Shown one piece after another: positions 31,866-45,026 of a stretch of 64,000 nucleotides of DNA; within the stretch, counting starts at the first letter, position 1; each line of letters starts with the position of its first letter. This DNA comes from Protopterus annectens (Eukaryota; Chordata; Ceratodontiformes; Protopteridae): positions 632,273,993-632,337,992 of the forward strand of contig NC_056743.1 in NCBI RefSeq assembly GCF_019279795.1. Direction: 5' to 3'. The translations under genes were made by a program, and so were the position numbers. The notes beneath the pieces are model-generated. The model worked only from the letters and a program-made list of their open reading frames with translations, did not search any database and was not told the DNA's origin.

Positions 31866-33905
31866 CTCCTGTTTCTCCCTACACCTCTCCAAAATCATAA
31901 AACTACCATCTCTGTCTACTCACTGAACAACAAACACTACCATCTCCACTGAACCTCTCACAAAATTCCTCGGAATCACTACTGATGAACAGCTAGAGTT
32001 CGCTCTCCATACTCAGCAACGCATAAGAAAAGACTCATCAAAAACTCAGAGCCCTATACAGAGAGAAAAAGTATCACTCAATGCTGCAGACTCTCCCTTA
32101 CCCATGCCTTCCTACTCCCCACATTACTCTACACAGCCCCATACTCACAAACCTCCAATCAAATCTCCCGACTAAACTAGAACTTACCTATAACAAAATT
32201 GCTAGATTTGCTTCTAACTTACCCTGTCAAATTCATCACTGTATAGCCCTAAAAACATGCAATGGCTTGAATTTCAGCACCAAATTCTACTACCCCAGCT
32301 TGTCACAGCTCATTCAGTCTTACATGATCTATCATTCTTCCCTATATTCTGTACTCTCATCCAGCCTTTTACTCCCATGTGTGCTCTCCATAGCTCTTAA
32401 CAGAACCTATTGCAAGTTTATAAGCCTAACAAAAATATTGTCAAACTACTCTACAGCTACTCTGTCACAAAACTCTTGGAACAAACTACCACTACATGTC
32501 AGATCTATCAATAATTTCAGCTCCTTCAAAGTAGCACTAAAAGATACCTACCTCAAGTCATATTCATACCCTTGCAATGCCGCAACATAAATTATTTTTC
32601 TGATAGCTATACATTCTGCCTACTTATCCCCCTCTCTAAACTACAACATCTATATAGTCTGATTAGACTATACTAATTAAGGCTTTTGTTCCATTTGCTT
32701 CTACTATCCTATTATTTTGCCTACTTGCTACCTAGGTTACTTTCCCCCTACTTACTACCAGTGATTTTTTTGTTCCTGTACCTACTTTTCATCCCCCCTC
32801 TCAGTGTACTGATCCTCCTTGTTGGTTTATAACTGTTATTATCATAGTATTTTCCTGTAGTTACTTTTCATCCCCCCTCTCAGTGCACCAATCCGCCTTG
32901 TTGATTTATAACTGTTATTATCATAGTATTTTCCTGTAGTTACTTTTCATCCAAACTCTCACTGTACCGATCCTTCTTGTTGGTTTATAACTGTTATTAT
33001 CATAGTATTTTCCTGTAGTTACTTTTCATCCAACCTCTCACTGTACCGATCCTCCTTGTTGGTTTATAACTGTTATTATCATAGTATTTTCCTGTAGTTA
33101 CTTTTCATCCAACCTCTCACTGTACCGATCCTCCTTGTTGGTTTATAACTGTTATTATCATAGTATTTTCCTGTAGTTACTTTTCATCCCCCCTCTCAGT
33201 GTACTGATCCTTCTTGTTGGTTTATAACTGTTATCATAGTATTTTCCTGTAGTTACTTTTCATCCCCCCTCTCAGTGTACCGATCCTTCTTGTTGATTTA
33301 TAACTGTTGTTATCATAGTATTTTCCTGTAGTTACTTTTCATCCCCCCTCTCAGTGTACCGATCCTCCTTGTTGGTTTATAACTGTTATTATCATAGCAT
33401 TTTCCTGTAGTTACTTTTCATCCCCCCTCTCACTGTACCTGTCCTCCTTGTTGGTTTATAACTGTTATCATTGTATTTTCCTGTAGTTACTTTTCATCCA
33501 CCCTCTCACTGTGCGGATCTTCCTTGTTGGTTTATAACTGTTATTATCATAGTATTTTCCTCCTGCATTAATAGACACCATCTTTAGGCAGCTTTCCACC
33601 TATCATACTTTTGGCAAAATTGTATTATGCGCAGCACATTTTATTTGTTATTATTATTATTATTATTTTCTTGTCTCTCCTGCACAAAAAATATTATGTT
33701 ATTCTCATGTTAAGTCTTATTCATCCTGTTAGTAATTTTACAATTGTTACTTTTACAATAATGTTAAGGAATTTATAATTGTTATCTAGTTTGTTTTCTG
33801 TTTTTTGTTGTGTTGTGAAGCATTTCTCCTTGGGTCTCCACTGAAAAGGGGACACTACCCAGTTGGACTAACCCATTTAACAAATGCCAAATAAATAAAT
33901 AAATA
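31866..33905 (+). mobile_element. 3' end of an L2-like LINE with an expanded 3' UTR, inserted in copy 2
   Basis: The coding part (31866-32590) reads TEPLTKFLGITTDEQLEFAL and, in another frame, LELTYNKIARFASN and SQNSWNKLPLHVRSINNFSS. It parallels TKLLGVEIDNKLKFD, LETCYNKIAKF and LWNSLPPTI of the LINE at 47800-51650. The 3' UTR carries ten tandem 79-bp units. The end (GGGTCTCCACTGAAAAGGGG, CCCAGTTGGACTAACCC, then (AAAT)n) is the same tail as at 51560-51650. Harbinger coding sequence lies on both sides. Confidence 0.85.
32783..33560 (+). repeat. 79-bp tandem repeat, about ten units, in the LINE 3' UTR
   Basis: TACTTTTCATCC recurs at 32783, 32862, 32941, 33020, 33099 and 33178, an exact 79-bp period. 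It then recurs with slightly shorter units (3 bp missing from a TTATTATC run) up to about 33560. Units differ at a few sites only. No comparable array exists in the related LINE at 51320-51650. Confidence 0.93.
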
Positions 33906-35100
33906 TGTGCAACAGGATTTAAATCAGGGTGATGATGCTGCTGCTGCTACCAGACCTGGGACAAGAAGAAAAGGATGTTTAGACACCATTTTACTTATCA
34001 TGGACTGCATGACACAGAAATTGCAGGATAAATAGGGAAACACTAGAGGAACTATGCAACTTCTGTTGCTCCCACCTCAAGCCCCAGTGAAATCGAGGAG
34101 AGCCTATCCCAGTGAAAACAAAGGAATGTGTAGCATTATTTATGCTAGCGAATGGTACTTTCCAGAGAACCTCAGGAGATAAGGGGATATAGTAGGGATA
34201 CCACAGGCATCAGCCTCCAGAATATTACATTATTTTTTTAAATGTATTGCTAGAATATGCAAGCAATCACATCTGTTTCCCACACACTCCAGTGCAGAGA
34301 GGAAGAACCTTGCAGAAGATTTATGCAATAGTACACTTCACAGACGTTTTAGGAATGATAAATTATATCCGCATAGAAATAAAATCACCACCCAGTGAAC
34401 AGGGAAGGACCTACATTAACAGAAAAGGCTATACCCCTGTAAACTGACAGGTTGCCTGCAATGCCCAAGGGATTACCTGCAATGTGTGTGCAGGTATCCC
34501 AGACAGTTTTCACAATTTACCCAGATACACCTGTGAACTGCACACAAGTTTTGCTGGGAGTAACTTTCCACAAGGGAATTTAGTAGAGGATGCAGGTTGT
34601 GCACTAGAGCCCTGGCTCATGATACCCATGAGAAACCCACACAGCCCCACTGAGCATGGATTGCAGTGAAGCCCATGCACAAACTATTAATATCATAGAA
34701 CATGTGTTTGGATTGTTGAATTTAAGGTTCTGGTCTCTAGATGCATCAGGTCATGCCCTGCAGTATGACCCAGACACTTCCGCTTGATACTCACAGTCTG
34801 TGCCATGTTGTACAATGTAATTCTCAAGAAACAGCTTCAACAAGGACAGCAAGGAGCATGACCACAGTTTCAAGGACCATAGGCAGGGCTGGCAGAAGCA
34901 ACAGTAGCAACTACAGATGAGGAGTATGAGGGAGAATCACCGGCTGAAGATGGTGCTGGTCAGCTATATGCCCTGGCTTTGGCTGAGAAGCAAAATATGG
35001 CACATACACACTTGCAACCTAGGTCAAAGCCTAAGATCCCCCACACTCACAGATATGAAAATGAATGCCCATCAAACTCCACAACCTTTACTTAACCATG
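33906..35100 (+). pseudogene. HARBI1-like transposase, copy 2, main part
   Basis: This resumes with ATGTGCAACAGG, matching 7471. It then decays to blocks such as IKSPPSEQGRTYINRKGY (34369-34430), PQGNLVEDAGCALEPWLMIP (second catalytic Asp retained), a reconstructed-by-eye third block near 34698 with the Glu of 'EHVFGLLN', and LKKQLQQGQQGA. The first catalytic Asp block (AADC in copy 1) reads GMINY here, so the Asp is lost. The end aligns with copy 1: ATGTAATGGCTCTGTTCTGA against ATGTAATGACTGTGTACTGC. Confidence 0.8.
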
Positions 35101-35885
35101 TAATGGCTCTGTTCTGATAGCATCAGACAGAGATAACCACAAAGGACACAATTTGTACCGGCAGTAATGACAAAAGTGTGGAAACTGCAAAAGAAAACAA
35201 AATGTATATAATCAATTATCTCATATGGAAAGATGGATATTCCCCTAAGAACAACATTTGTCTGAGTTGTCCAGTTATGTTAATAATAGCTTATATGACT
35301 GATGTTTGCAATATAAAGCTATATATCAATGTATCCTACCCAATACTAGGCATCAAGCATTTCAATCAACTGATGCATATAAACCATAGAACCAGTCAAT
35401 TATACCATCATTTGCACAAGAATAAGCAATAAGTAACAATAAATGAGACTGGAAATACCTGCTCCTTTAACTACATTACTTACAGCTCTAACAGAAATAC
35501 GGTGAGGTTCAACAATTATATAAGCATTCATTCATAACTGAGAATGAACAGGAAATCAAAATCTTCCTTCTGCAATGCATATTCATAAAAGCAAGCTTGT
35601 GAGTAAGCAAACATTTACTATTCACTTTGTGCAGCAAACATACTTGCAACCTGAAGTCACAAAGAAGTGTGCAAAGGGCATGGAACAGTCATCATCATTT
35701 GTAGAAGGTTGGGGCTGGCAGGAGGGCAAGGCTGACACTAAGGAAGTGAGTGCATGCAAGTAATAAGCACATGCATTTACTAAAGTATAGAGTTTTCAGG
35801 GCCAGTAAAAAGAGATGTTTAGCAGCAAATGGTACTGCTTAGATAGCTTGCATATGTGTGAGGTGATGAGAAATTTATTTTTGCA

Positions 35886-35995
<110 letters not shown>

Positions 35996-36059
35996 TTGTG
36001 TGTCTCCATGAACACAATCAAACACTATGCTAGCACTATGTCCAGGCATCTCAGTCAAG

Positions 36060-36925
36060 TGTGAGCTGTATATGGCAAAGTAGCCAGTTTAGCATCATTG
36101 CCTCCAACCATGAGAACTACCTCTGCCAGGAGTTGCATAGCTACTTCCATGGCACTGGCTAGAATTCTGTTGGACAAGCTCCCATCATGGCTACATCCAG
36201 GATCATGACTCCATGGCCTACCACATCTGATTGTTGACACTGCAATCACTGACAGAGCAGTGGATGTAGTGCCACTAATGGAGTTGGTTCTGGCACAGCT
36301 GCAAACACCAGATGCTGTAGTAGCTCTTTCGCCATGTGAATGGCCTCCCTCCCCAACAGACATTCCATCATGTACACTGTCCAATCCAGTGTGTCATACC
36401 TCCTCTCCAAGGAGTCACCCACATGGTTCAGGCAGTCATGTACATCAGAATGCATGATGTTTAGTACTTGTACTATCTCTTCTGAGGCCTTGGTATAATA
36501 TGTGCCTGCATAATGGCCCTACATATACATTTGATGGCACCTAATGACACACCAGCATCAGAAGTAGGATGGAAAACCGGCATTCTCAGAATACCTCTGC
36601 CAATCCTCCTTTATGGCACCTCACCCTCACAATGGCTATGGGGAGAATCAACCAGCTCTGCAACTGGAGTAGCCAGACTACCCTGATGAAATGTGTCACC
36701 CTCAACATGTCCTATATATGAGGGCTCCATGGCATGGGTATGCATATGCATATTGACTATGATCGAAATATGGGAAAGGGACATGGAAGTCACTACCCCA
36801 GCACCAGACTGACCCTCTGTACCTCCCAGACTGTGCATCTTCATCGTCACCACCATCATCAGAAGCTACCAATACTTTGACATCAGGTAGTAGGAGTTCT
36901 ACAGGGCAACTGTTATGATCACCTA
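36060..36925 (-). pseudogene. Myb-like protein remnant of Harbinger copy 2 (3' exons)
   Basis: The acidic exon begins after the acceptor TTTTAG (minus) at about 36925 and encodes VLVASDDGGDDEDAQ, parallel to ILADSDDDGVQAQAQ in copy 1. The C-terminal part reads MHSDVHDCLNHVGDSLERRY then MECLLGREAIHMA, parallel to QTDVHDCLHHVANSM and TEHLLGGDSIQLN. Nearer the end, CGRPWSHDPGCSHDGSL aligns with HGRPLGHSPGHTCEKSS. Exon 1 with the Myb-like core was not found upstream (37000-38900), so it is lost or too decayed. Confidence 0.65.
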
Positions 36926-38935
36926 AAATAACAATCAATAAACACAAGAAAGAGAGAAATAGGGAATGAAACTGATCTAATCTTTGTTATACAAAATGTA
37001 TACAACAAATAACCAAATCAAGCAGACAATTCACTCTGGGACATATACAATATAAAACTTACAGAAATCAACAAGCAGGTGGCAAAAAGACTCAGCGGAA
37101 ACTTTATTGTACAAAAGGTTAAGCACTTTCATCTAATTCATGACAAAGACATTATCAGAACCAATACAATCTTAAAATCAAGACATACAAATTTAAAAAC
37201 CTTGCCCCAGATTAATAATGAGGCGATACATAAGAGTAAAATGCCATACACATGGTTCTATGTGTCCCACAAAAATACTGTTGCTATTCCTCTCTCCATC
37301 TCTCTTACTCTGTTCCCTTCTGCTTCAGTAAGTTGTCACTGAATGTCTTCAATTGTGTAATTTGAGGTGTATGCAGTAGGAGTTCTTGTGTACTATGATG
37401 ACAAAATGTTGAGATCTATAGATAGGTTTATTTCATAGTTTCAAGAGATCTAATCCAGGCATTAGCTAAGTATTGCTGACTGTTGTTAGTGCACTGTTTA
37501 TGTGTAGCTTTTTCCTACATATTGTCATGAGCTGACATTATCCTCCTTCTGTCATACGCTACTTGGTCTCTGCCTGAGTATATGTATCTTCACCCTTCTG
37601 TGTCATTAGTCTTCCTCCTCTGCATTTGGACAATGTCTGGTGCAGAGCACCAAGTGTAACTGAGGCTAAGTGGAAATACACAGCTTATTACAAAATCGTG
37701 TGAGTTTTTGCCTTCAGCTGCATTATTCTTCTGCCTGTCACACTACTGTAATTAGACATGTATAGTCAGTTAATCTACTTCAAACAAGCTGAGGAGCTGA
37801 ATGTACAGCATACAGTTGTCATGAGGGCAATGAAGAGTAATACAGACATTCTCCATTTCTACAATCTGTAATGTAGTAGCTCCTGTTTGGTATGTTTAGC
37901 TAATACTCAGGGTTGAAGATTTTTATTGGAATATTCTCAAGGTTTGAATCCAGATGTATGCCACAGTGTTTTTGAACATTTGTTATGACTCCTGCATTTC
38001 TGTCATTAACTGTCCTCTTCTTCATGCCCCATCTGCATCAACTAAACATCCTTGAATCAAAACTGTTTCCATAAGCCATGTTTCCACAAGCAATAACATG
38101 CTTATTCTGCAATAAGTTTCATAATACCCTCTGTAACATACATATAGGGACTGAATAACTGCAACTGTCAAAACAAATATGTAAATCATGACACCTGAAA
38201 GATGACAATAACACTTATCTCTTCTGCATTCTATCAAATTCTCACATAGTTGCATGTGCATACTGCTTCTTTACACAGAAGGTGTCACAAAGCACCATAG
38301 ATTGCTGCTGATCCCCATTCTGTGTTCACCAGCTCAAGATATGATTATGTATGTGCTCATACCTTGTCATCAGCAGTGAGCTTTAGATAGAGAGTAAAAA
38401 AAAAACAAAAATACATCAAATAATTCTTTGTTTAGTTTGAACAACATCAATATGCTTTCATTGCATTTGTATCAACTAGTTATCTAGATTTCAGAGTGAT
38501 GTTGGCTTAGTTAAGTTAGTCTAGTAATGTATGTCTGCACAGCAATGCCACTTGCAACTATGTTACAATGTCAAGTAACATAGTCCACCTAATCCATCAC
38601 TGTTATGCTGTAGTGCACTGTTCTGTATTGGAAGTATCTGTCTGTATTGTTAATGCACATTGTGCAAGTATGAGACAAGACTAGCATTTAAATAGAAGGA
38701 ATGCTTGAGGGACAGTCTACTGGTTTACAGTCATGATTGCCACAGGCATTCCATACCCAATATAGTAACACAAAGTACATCAACAGCAATATATAATTCT
38801 TAGCAAAGAGGTATGTCATTACATGGGGCAATCACAGTGCTGTTAGCCTGGCCTATCAACACATATAGATCTGTGCCAAAACCTGTGATGTACAGTAAAA
38901 GCTGTTCCAAGCAGTGAACTTTTACTAATTGCACA
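36926..38935. other. Non-coding interior of Harbinger copy 2
   Basis: No gene is seen. A B-box-like word (AAGGTTTGAATCCAGATG) is present near 37949, followed by repeat-like sequence. Confidence 0.5.
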
Positions 38936-40740
38936 TGTGCTTTTTCATGTCATTAACTTCAGACTTTTACTGTGGTGCTTGTACTTAATAAGGTGCTCTT
39001 TAGATTGTGCAGCTGGATAAGTTGGAGGTTTAATCCTCACTGAGGAAAGCTTATGAGTGTGTTTGTCTTGGGGTGGTGTGGTGACAGGTAAGTAACATTC
39101 CAATTTTAAATGTGCTGTGTCCCCTTCCATTGAGGAAATTACATTTAACTTTGCACATGGCACCCTCTGCATGTTATCCCACTTTTAACAAACATCCTCT
39201 CTGCAACACAATGATGAAGTTATCCTGTCAAAAGTGTACTCTCTCCTTAAGAGTCAGACTTCTCCTGTTGTATTTGCAACTAATGCTGTGCTCTCTCTCG
39301 ATTATCCTACTAGATATGTAATAGGCTCAAGTCACCCTGGGGGAACTTCAGTGTGTGGCTGCAATATTAAGCATGTATAGCTACCTGGACAGACATGCTG
39401 TATCAATTTCCACTGTGGTGAAAATTTTACCTAGCCAAATTTTCAAACATTTCCTCATGATAGTTTTACCTCAAGCATCCTGCAACACTGTGCTGAGGTC
39501 ATCCTGTCACAAGTGCATTGTCTTCTCTTAAGAATCAGACTTCTCCTGTGGCACTTGAGACTAATACTGGGCTGTCTACAGTGTGTAAGTAGATAGATAG
39601 GCAGTTCAGTTTTCACAGTCGGGATTTTCTGCATGTGGCTGCAATATTAACTACATACAGATTCCTGAACAGATGTGCTGTATCAACTTCTGTTATGGTG
39701 AAAAATATAACCTGAGTGAATGTTTCAACCTTTCCTAATCCCAGTTTCACTGCAGATATCTTCTCTGAAGACAATGATGAGATCATCCTGTCAAAAGTGC
39801 ACTATGTCACAGCAAGAGTCAGAACTTCACTGTGGCACTTGCAGCTAATACTGTGTTCCCTATGTTGTATAACTCGACTGGCAAGAGGTTTTGATCTCAC
39901 AGTGGTGAACTTGTGTTTATGACCTCAGTGTCAGTTGAGTATAGTTTTCTGACAGGTTGTACTAAATCAACTTCCACCCAGTGGAAGATTTTAACATGGA
40001 AGAGGATACCCCATCCCCTCGTCCCACTTTTACCACAAATATCTTCTGTTCATCCCACTGATGAGGACGTAATGTCAAAATTTGCACACTGTGCTCTTAT
40101 AACTTGCAGTTCTCCTTTGGCACACAACTAATTATGTATTGTAGAGAAGGTGGAAATAGAGAGGTAGAGGTTCAAAACCAACACTGGGTGAAAAGGTCAG
40201 TGTGTGTGTACTGTCATATACAATTGTGTTGGTGACAGCAACCCTTATGTAAAATTCTACTTTGACACTATATATTGCCTGTCAGAGGATTACACTATAG
40301 ATTTATATTACCTGCAGACAATAAACATTTTGTGAAACACAATGCTTATATCATTATTTCAAAAAAGAACCACATGAAATTGGTTGCTTGAGTTACTCTC
40401 TAATGCTAGCCATTGATAGTGTGGTCTCTAGACTGCATAAGTACTGACAAAGGAGGTTTGAAACCAGCAATGAAGGGGTACAGTCTGTTGGTGTTTGTCT
40501 GTCATGCTGTGTAGAGAAAGCTTGTAATGCATATATTATGTGTAGCCATGTAGTGTTACTGTTCACTTCAACCATCTTCATACATTTTTTTGAAGAACAT
40601 CAATGTATGATAGAATGGTGATGTCATACATTTAAATGTGCACTGTCACAATTGCAAAAGAACATTTCATGTGGTGCAAGTGATTCAGGCAATGTTCTGT
40701 ACCTTGTGATCTTAGGTAGTCTGTCTAAATCCAAGCATTA
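38936..40740 (+). repeat. Tandem units of about 280-300 bp with B-box-like segments (copy 2)
   Basis: The marker CTAATACTG or CTAATGCTGTG recurs near 38985, 39285, 39565, 39850, 40128 and 40410. It is preceded in most units by ATCCTGTCAAAAGTG and AGAGTCAGACTTCTCCT. It is followed by B-box-like words (GGAGGTTTAATCCTC near 39026, GAGGTTTTGATCTC near 39883, AGAGGTTCAAAACC near 40165, AGGTTTGAAACC near 40459). The layout mirrors copy 1 at 23130-24700. The units are diverged, so alignment by eye is approximate. Confidence 0.6.
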
Positions 40741-41625
40741 CTCTTTAGACACTCTTGTGTCACTCTGTCTGTGAATATGCATGTAGGTGATGCCAGCTAA
40801 ATGACTTCTGTGTAAGTGTATGGACGGGATTCCTATTACAATTATTTCTGATAATTTTTCACACAGAAATACTTTCTTTGATAATGTTGATGCCATGGGA
40901 TTACCTTTGTCTTACCCATGATAATTCTGTTTTTTCCAGGAGCATTAGAACATGACACTAGGTTTTGTAATGCCTTTGCCTTAGCAAGGCATGTGCTTGA
41001 ATCCACACATTCTGCCGATTGCCATTCGTGTCACAATGGCATCTGCATTATGCAACTCATGTGTGTGGGTATAATTGGCAGCAGGCAATGTTGTGTGAGA
41101 AACACACATATAGCAACACTATTTTAAAGAATGACAAGGCACACATCTTTTTAGTGAAAAAGTCATGTTACAGCTTCAAAGACAAGCATATCTCACAATT
41201 ACAGCACCAGTGGTGCATTCATTCTTTTTAATATCATGCAACTTTGATCTTCACATATTCAGGTATTCACAACTCACATTGTCTGAATGGATGCATTGCT
41301 TGTCCTAATATTGTTATGAATAAATGACATGTGCAAGTGTTATGATGTGTACAATTACAGTGGGAGAAACTCCCCCCAGTCCTTTTATATCATACATTTT
41401 TTCCATTTACTCTCCTCTTTTAATTATCCTTGCACTGTTCACATTACATTCTGTTTAAATTATTCCATTTGCATGTTCCCTGCATCTACATGCTTAAAAG
41501 TCATTTGCCTTTACTTCATATAAGCCATCCGAATGTGCTCATATAAAACATTTATTTATAGGGAAGTATGCTTGTTTAAATTGTGTACATGATTCCAGCA
41601 CCATTTCTTGGCCACCAGCACTGTT
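40741..41625. other. No gene seen
   Basis: Right interior of Harbinger copy 2. One more B-box-like word (GCTTGAATCCACAC) occurs near 40997. Confidence 0.5.
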
Positions 41626-41765
41626 TCTGGCCACAGAATGGGTAGAAATGTGTAAGTGCGATGAGCAGCATGCATATTCAATGAGCACTGCTGCTCATCG
41701 AGCTAACGTGCTGCAATCGTATGGGCTTAGCATGAAACTTACATGATTGTTAACGAATCCCAGGG
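41626..41765. repeat. Right terminus of Harbinger copy 2 with a subterminal hairpin
   Basis: A perfect 12-bp hairpin, CGATGAGCAGCA against TGCTGCTCATCG with an 18-bp loop, lies at about 41660-41701. The outer end GTTAACGAATCCCAGGG is complementary to the left terminus GGCCTGGATTCATTAA at 29038. Confidence 0.7.
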
Positions 41766-43585
41766 ATTAAGGTTTTTGTAAAGAGGTTTTGGAGTCTCCA
41801 GTTCTTGCTTTCTAAATTAATTTAGAGACTGGACCCAGCCCTGCTGTTATTGGTAAATCTCAGTTTTGAATGTCCACATAGTGCTGGGATCCCTGATATG
41901 CTACATTAAGCATCTTTTATTTACTTTAAAAGGTTGGGTTAACTGGAAATACTTAGGACATCTTGAGGAATATGAACATCCCTAGTTAGATTAAATGTGA
42001 TATCCCTGCTATGTATCTGTTCTCACAGAGCAAAATATGGACAAAGAATACATTATTTGCCCCCTTTCTATTCTATAGGAACACTTGACCAGGTGTCACC
42101 CCTTACCCTCATTTTTTGCTATATTAACTAATTATCTAGTCATGGAGTGCAGGAGACAATTATTTTTATGCACTCTCTTAAAAAAATATTTTTTTACATT
42201 TAATGTTAATGGCTTTCATTCTCCAGATGCTGTCATTTCAACTTTCATAAAATCAACCTCCATTTTTTTCAGTCTATCAGGTCCCTTTATTTTGACACAT
42301 GCCATTTCTAGTTGGCAGCTTCCAGCATGTATTTTGGAATTCATCTAGCTGCATCCACCAAGATTCTTACTGATTAGAGCCTCTTATGTCTCAATGAGAG
42401 CCTATGAAATGCAGTTAAGCAAGAGAAAAAAAATGAAAAAAGCTGCTTACCCTGGCTATTAGAGTTCTGTTGATTTCAAAATATGTTTCAGACCATGAAA
42501 CATCTCCTTCTTAAAAGATACCCCATAGTGAAGGATAAACCCAAACTCCTAAAATTTCTTAAACTCATGCTTGAATACATTTTTTGTGGAAGAAATGTCA
42601 AACTATCAGAGTCAAAGTATGCTAAGTTGAAAAACATGGGAATTGTTGGTGCCCAACTTTTCCTTTATGTAGAAAGCTTTAAATTCTTGTACCATATGAG
42701 TGTCAAAACTACACACCACACAGAACTGGTGCAGTGAGAACAGCATGTAGAATGTATAGGATCAATGGTTAGCAGGTACCATATTCTCACTTTTAACAAG
42801 ATCATAATATTGTGTAAACAGCCACACATGCATGCGCACTCCCCCAACACACACACACAGAGCCATATTTTTTATGATGTGTCATTATGTAATTCTCCTC
42901 CAATTTGCCTCAATGCAGTTGTCTTTGGGGGGAGGTAGGGAGCTTTAGCACTCTATTTACAGTAACCAGATAATTTTACATTTGCACTCCATTGTGTTGC
43001 TTACCATTTCTAGTAGGGATTTTTACAGAATATAATAAAGAGCCATACACCATGACTTCATTGTTTTCTTTTTTCATTCATTTTACTTATTCTTGTGTCC
43101 CTCTTTGGGGAAATATGTGTTAAACTAATGAAGATAAAACAAATCCATTGCAGTTAGGGTGATTTACTTTATTTTTATGCATTTTAATTCCAATACAAAC
43201 ACAGTAATATAATTCCGCACTACCTCTGACTCATCAGATGCTGGGTTCATGCTTTCTTACTGAGATATTTTTAACTTGGGTAGCCTTTGGTTCGACAGTA
43301 GTTAATTGGAATTTTTAAAACAACATTTACTACAGTTTTTGAGTCTCCTGGTAGCATTATCATATAGTCCTTGGAACTGTGGAGAGCTGCCTTAATTTCA
43401 GTGTACTGCCTTTAAGGGACGCTATCGTTGTGCCACTTCTGCTGGAGCGCACTTTTCTCTATGGTTTCTCACATCTCTATTACTCTACTCAGTTCCATAC
43501 TTATAGATTGTTTAGTGGTCTCCTAGGAGGAAGGGTGGGTGCAGAGATTTTCATTATCTCTTGGACGACCATTTTATTTGTTTAA
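41766..43585. other. No gene seen
   Basis: AT-rich sequence. The open frames (for example 42483-42737, 84 codons) have no recognisable domain. Confidence 0.5.
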
Positions 43586-43806
43586 CATTTGTTTATCAGG
43601 AAAGTCCAACTTGGAACAAATCCAATTTTCAGCAGAGGGCAGGGGACAAACGCTCTGGATGCATGTCTTTGTGATGTGGGAAGAAACCCACACGAATGCA
43701 GAGAGGACATGCAGACTCCACACAGAAGGCACCCCAGCCAAGAATCAAACTTGAGGACCTCTTGCTGTGAGGTGACAATGCTACCACTGCACCACTGCAC
43801 TGTCCT
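43586..43806 (-). mobile_element. tRNA-derived SINE with an L2-like LINE tail
   Basis: On the minus strand the head reads GTGCAGTGGTAGCATTGTCA then CCTCACAGCAAGAGGTCCT and AGTTTGATTCTTGGC. This gives an A box and a B box spaced as in tRNA-derived SINEs. The body GTGTGGAGTCTGCATGTCCT and CCCACATCACAAAGACATGC is the conserved body seen in many fish and amphibian SINEs. The tail TCTGCTGAAAATTGG, CCAAGTTGGACTTTCC, ATAAACAAAT matches the end of the LINE at 51565-51630 (TCCGCTGAAAATGG, CCAGTCGGACACTCCC, TCAACAAAT). Confidence 0.9.
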
Positions 43807-44207
43807 GCACTCATCCTTGTTTGTCCCAGGTTCCACCACCTCTCTCTGCCACAAATGTGGTATAGTCATCATGTCTGTCATTTTCAAATTATCCTAACAA
43901 CCTAAGCTTGGAAGCTCATCCTTCATTTGTGATGTTTCTCTTGTTTGTGTAGGACTCACAAGATTAAGGATGCATAAGGCAGTTTGTAGGTGTATCAGTG
44001 CTTTTGTAAAATGAATGATTATTTTGAAAAGCCTTGCAAGAATAATTGCCATGTTGAAACTTCTCTTGTAACAGGATGTCTATTGTTCCTGCTGATGCAA
44101 GCATTATTCAGTTTGTTTCTGTTTAGTTGCTGCATAGCATGGACATTTTATTTTCTTGAATACATCGTCTGCTAAAAAGAGGAGCATACTTATTTGACAT
44201 ATATCTA

Positions 44208-44208
<1 letters not shown>

Positions 44209-44281
<73 letters not shown>
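44209..44281. repeat. (TA)n microsatellite
   Basis: About 73 bp of TA with one short interruption. It abuts the foldback element at 44286. Confidence 0.95.
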
Positions 44282-44285
<4 letters not shown>

Positions 44286-44982
44286 GATTCACTTTATAAT
44301 CTCAAAATACTGAAACATCGAAGTTCAATATATTAAGACTATAAAGTTGAATCTGAAGAATACCAAAACCTCAAAACCACAAAAGTAAAGATCACGAAGT
44401 TAAAAACATCATACACCACACTCCACATACACCACAGTACCCACACTACAAAAAAAAAAACCCCACACACAAACATAAAAATACAAATTAACAAATCTAC
44501 ACTACAAATAAGAAGGGTGGCAAGCCTCCCTGTACCCCCCCATATGGGGGGCTGCGCCCCCACACCTCCGCTACTTATATATTCTAACTCCGAGATCGCA
44601 CCAAACAGAAAAAGACAGCAAACTCACAACCAGACATTCTACAGTCCCTCGCACACAGATCACATATATACAAACGCCATCATATTCAACAGTTAAACAG
44701 TCATACTTTTACCTGTCTACCCTAACCCACACATACATCTTCCATTCACACTCACATACACTCAAACACCTACCCAAAACCCTTACAAAATAGTCACTTA
44801 CCTTAAATTCCACCGTAATCCACACACTAAACCGGACACCATCCACACAATACATTCCACATCTACATGTACCTTTAAACTGTAACCACAAATTCGACAT
44901 AGCCGGATTCATGGTTATGCACTTTCTCTATTCTGGACATTCGACTTTATGGTCTCAAAATCCTGAAATTCGATATGTGAAT

Positions 44983-44987
<5 letters not shown>
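44286..44987. mobile_element. Foldback element with a G-rich core, in a TA tract
   Basis: The left end GATTCACTTTATAATCTCAA and the right segment TTCGACTTTATGGTCTCAAA with GATATGTGAATCC are related in inverted orientation. The left arm is itself partly palindromic (GATTCACTTTATA against TATAAAGTTGAATC). The interior is AC-rich and contains the shared core on the minus strand at about 44537-44605 (GGTGCGATCTCGGAGTT, a TA box, then a G run with GCGCAGCCCC). TA tracts lie directly on both sides. Confidence 0.75.

Positions 44988-45023
<36 letters not shown>
44988..45023. repeat. (TA)n microsatellite
   Basis: A short TA run separating two foldback elements. Confidence 0.93.

Positions 45024-45026
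<3 letters not shown>

Noticed and set aside
42483..42737. 84-codon open frame (MFQTMKHLLLKRYPIV...) as a small gene
   Set aside because: No domain, no flanking splice or promoter evidence, and length within chance expectation for this composition.
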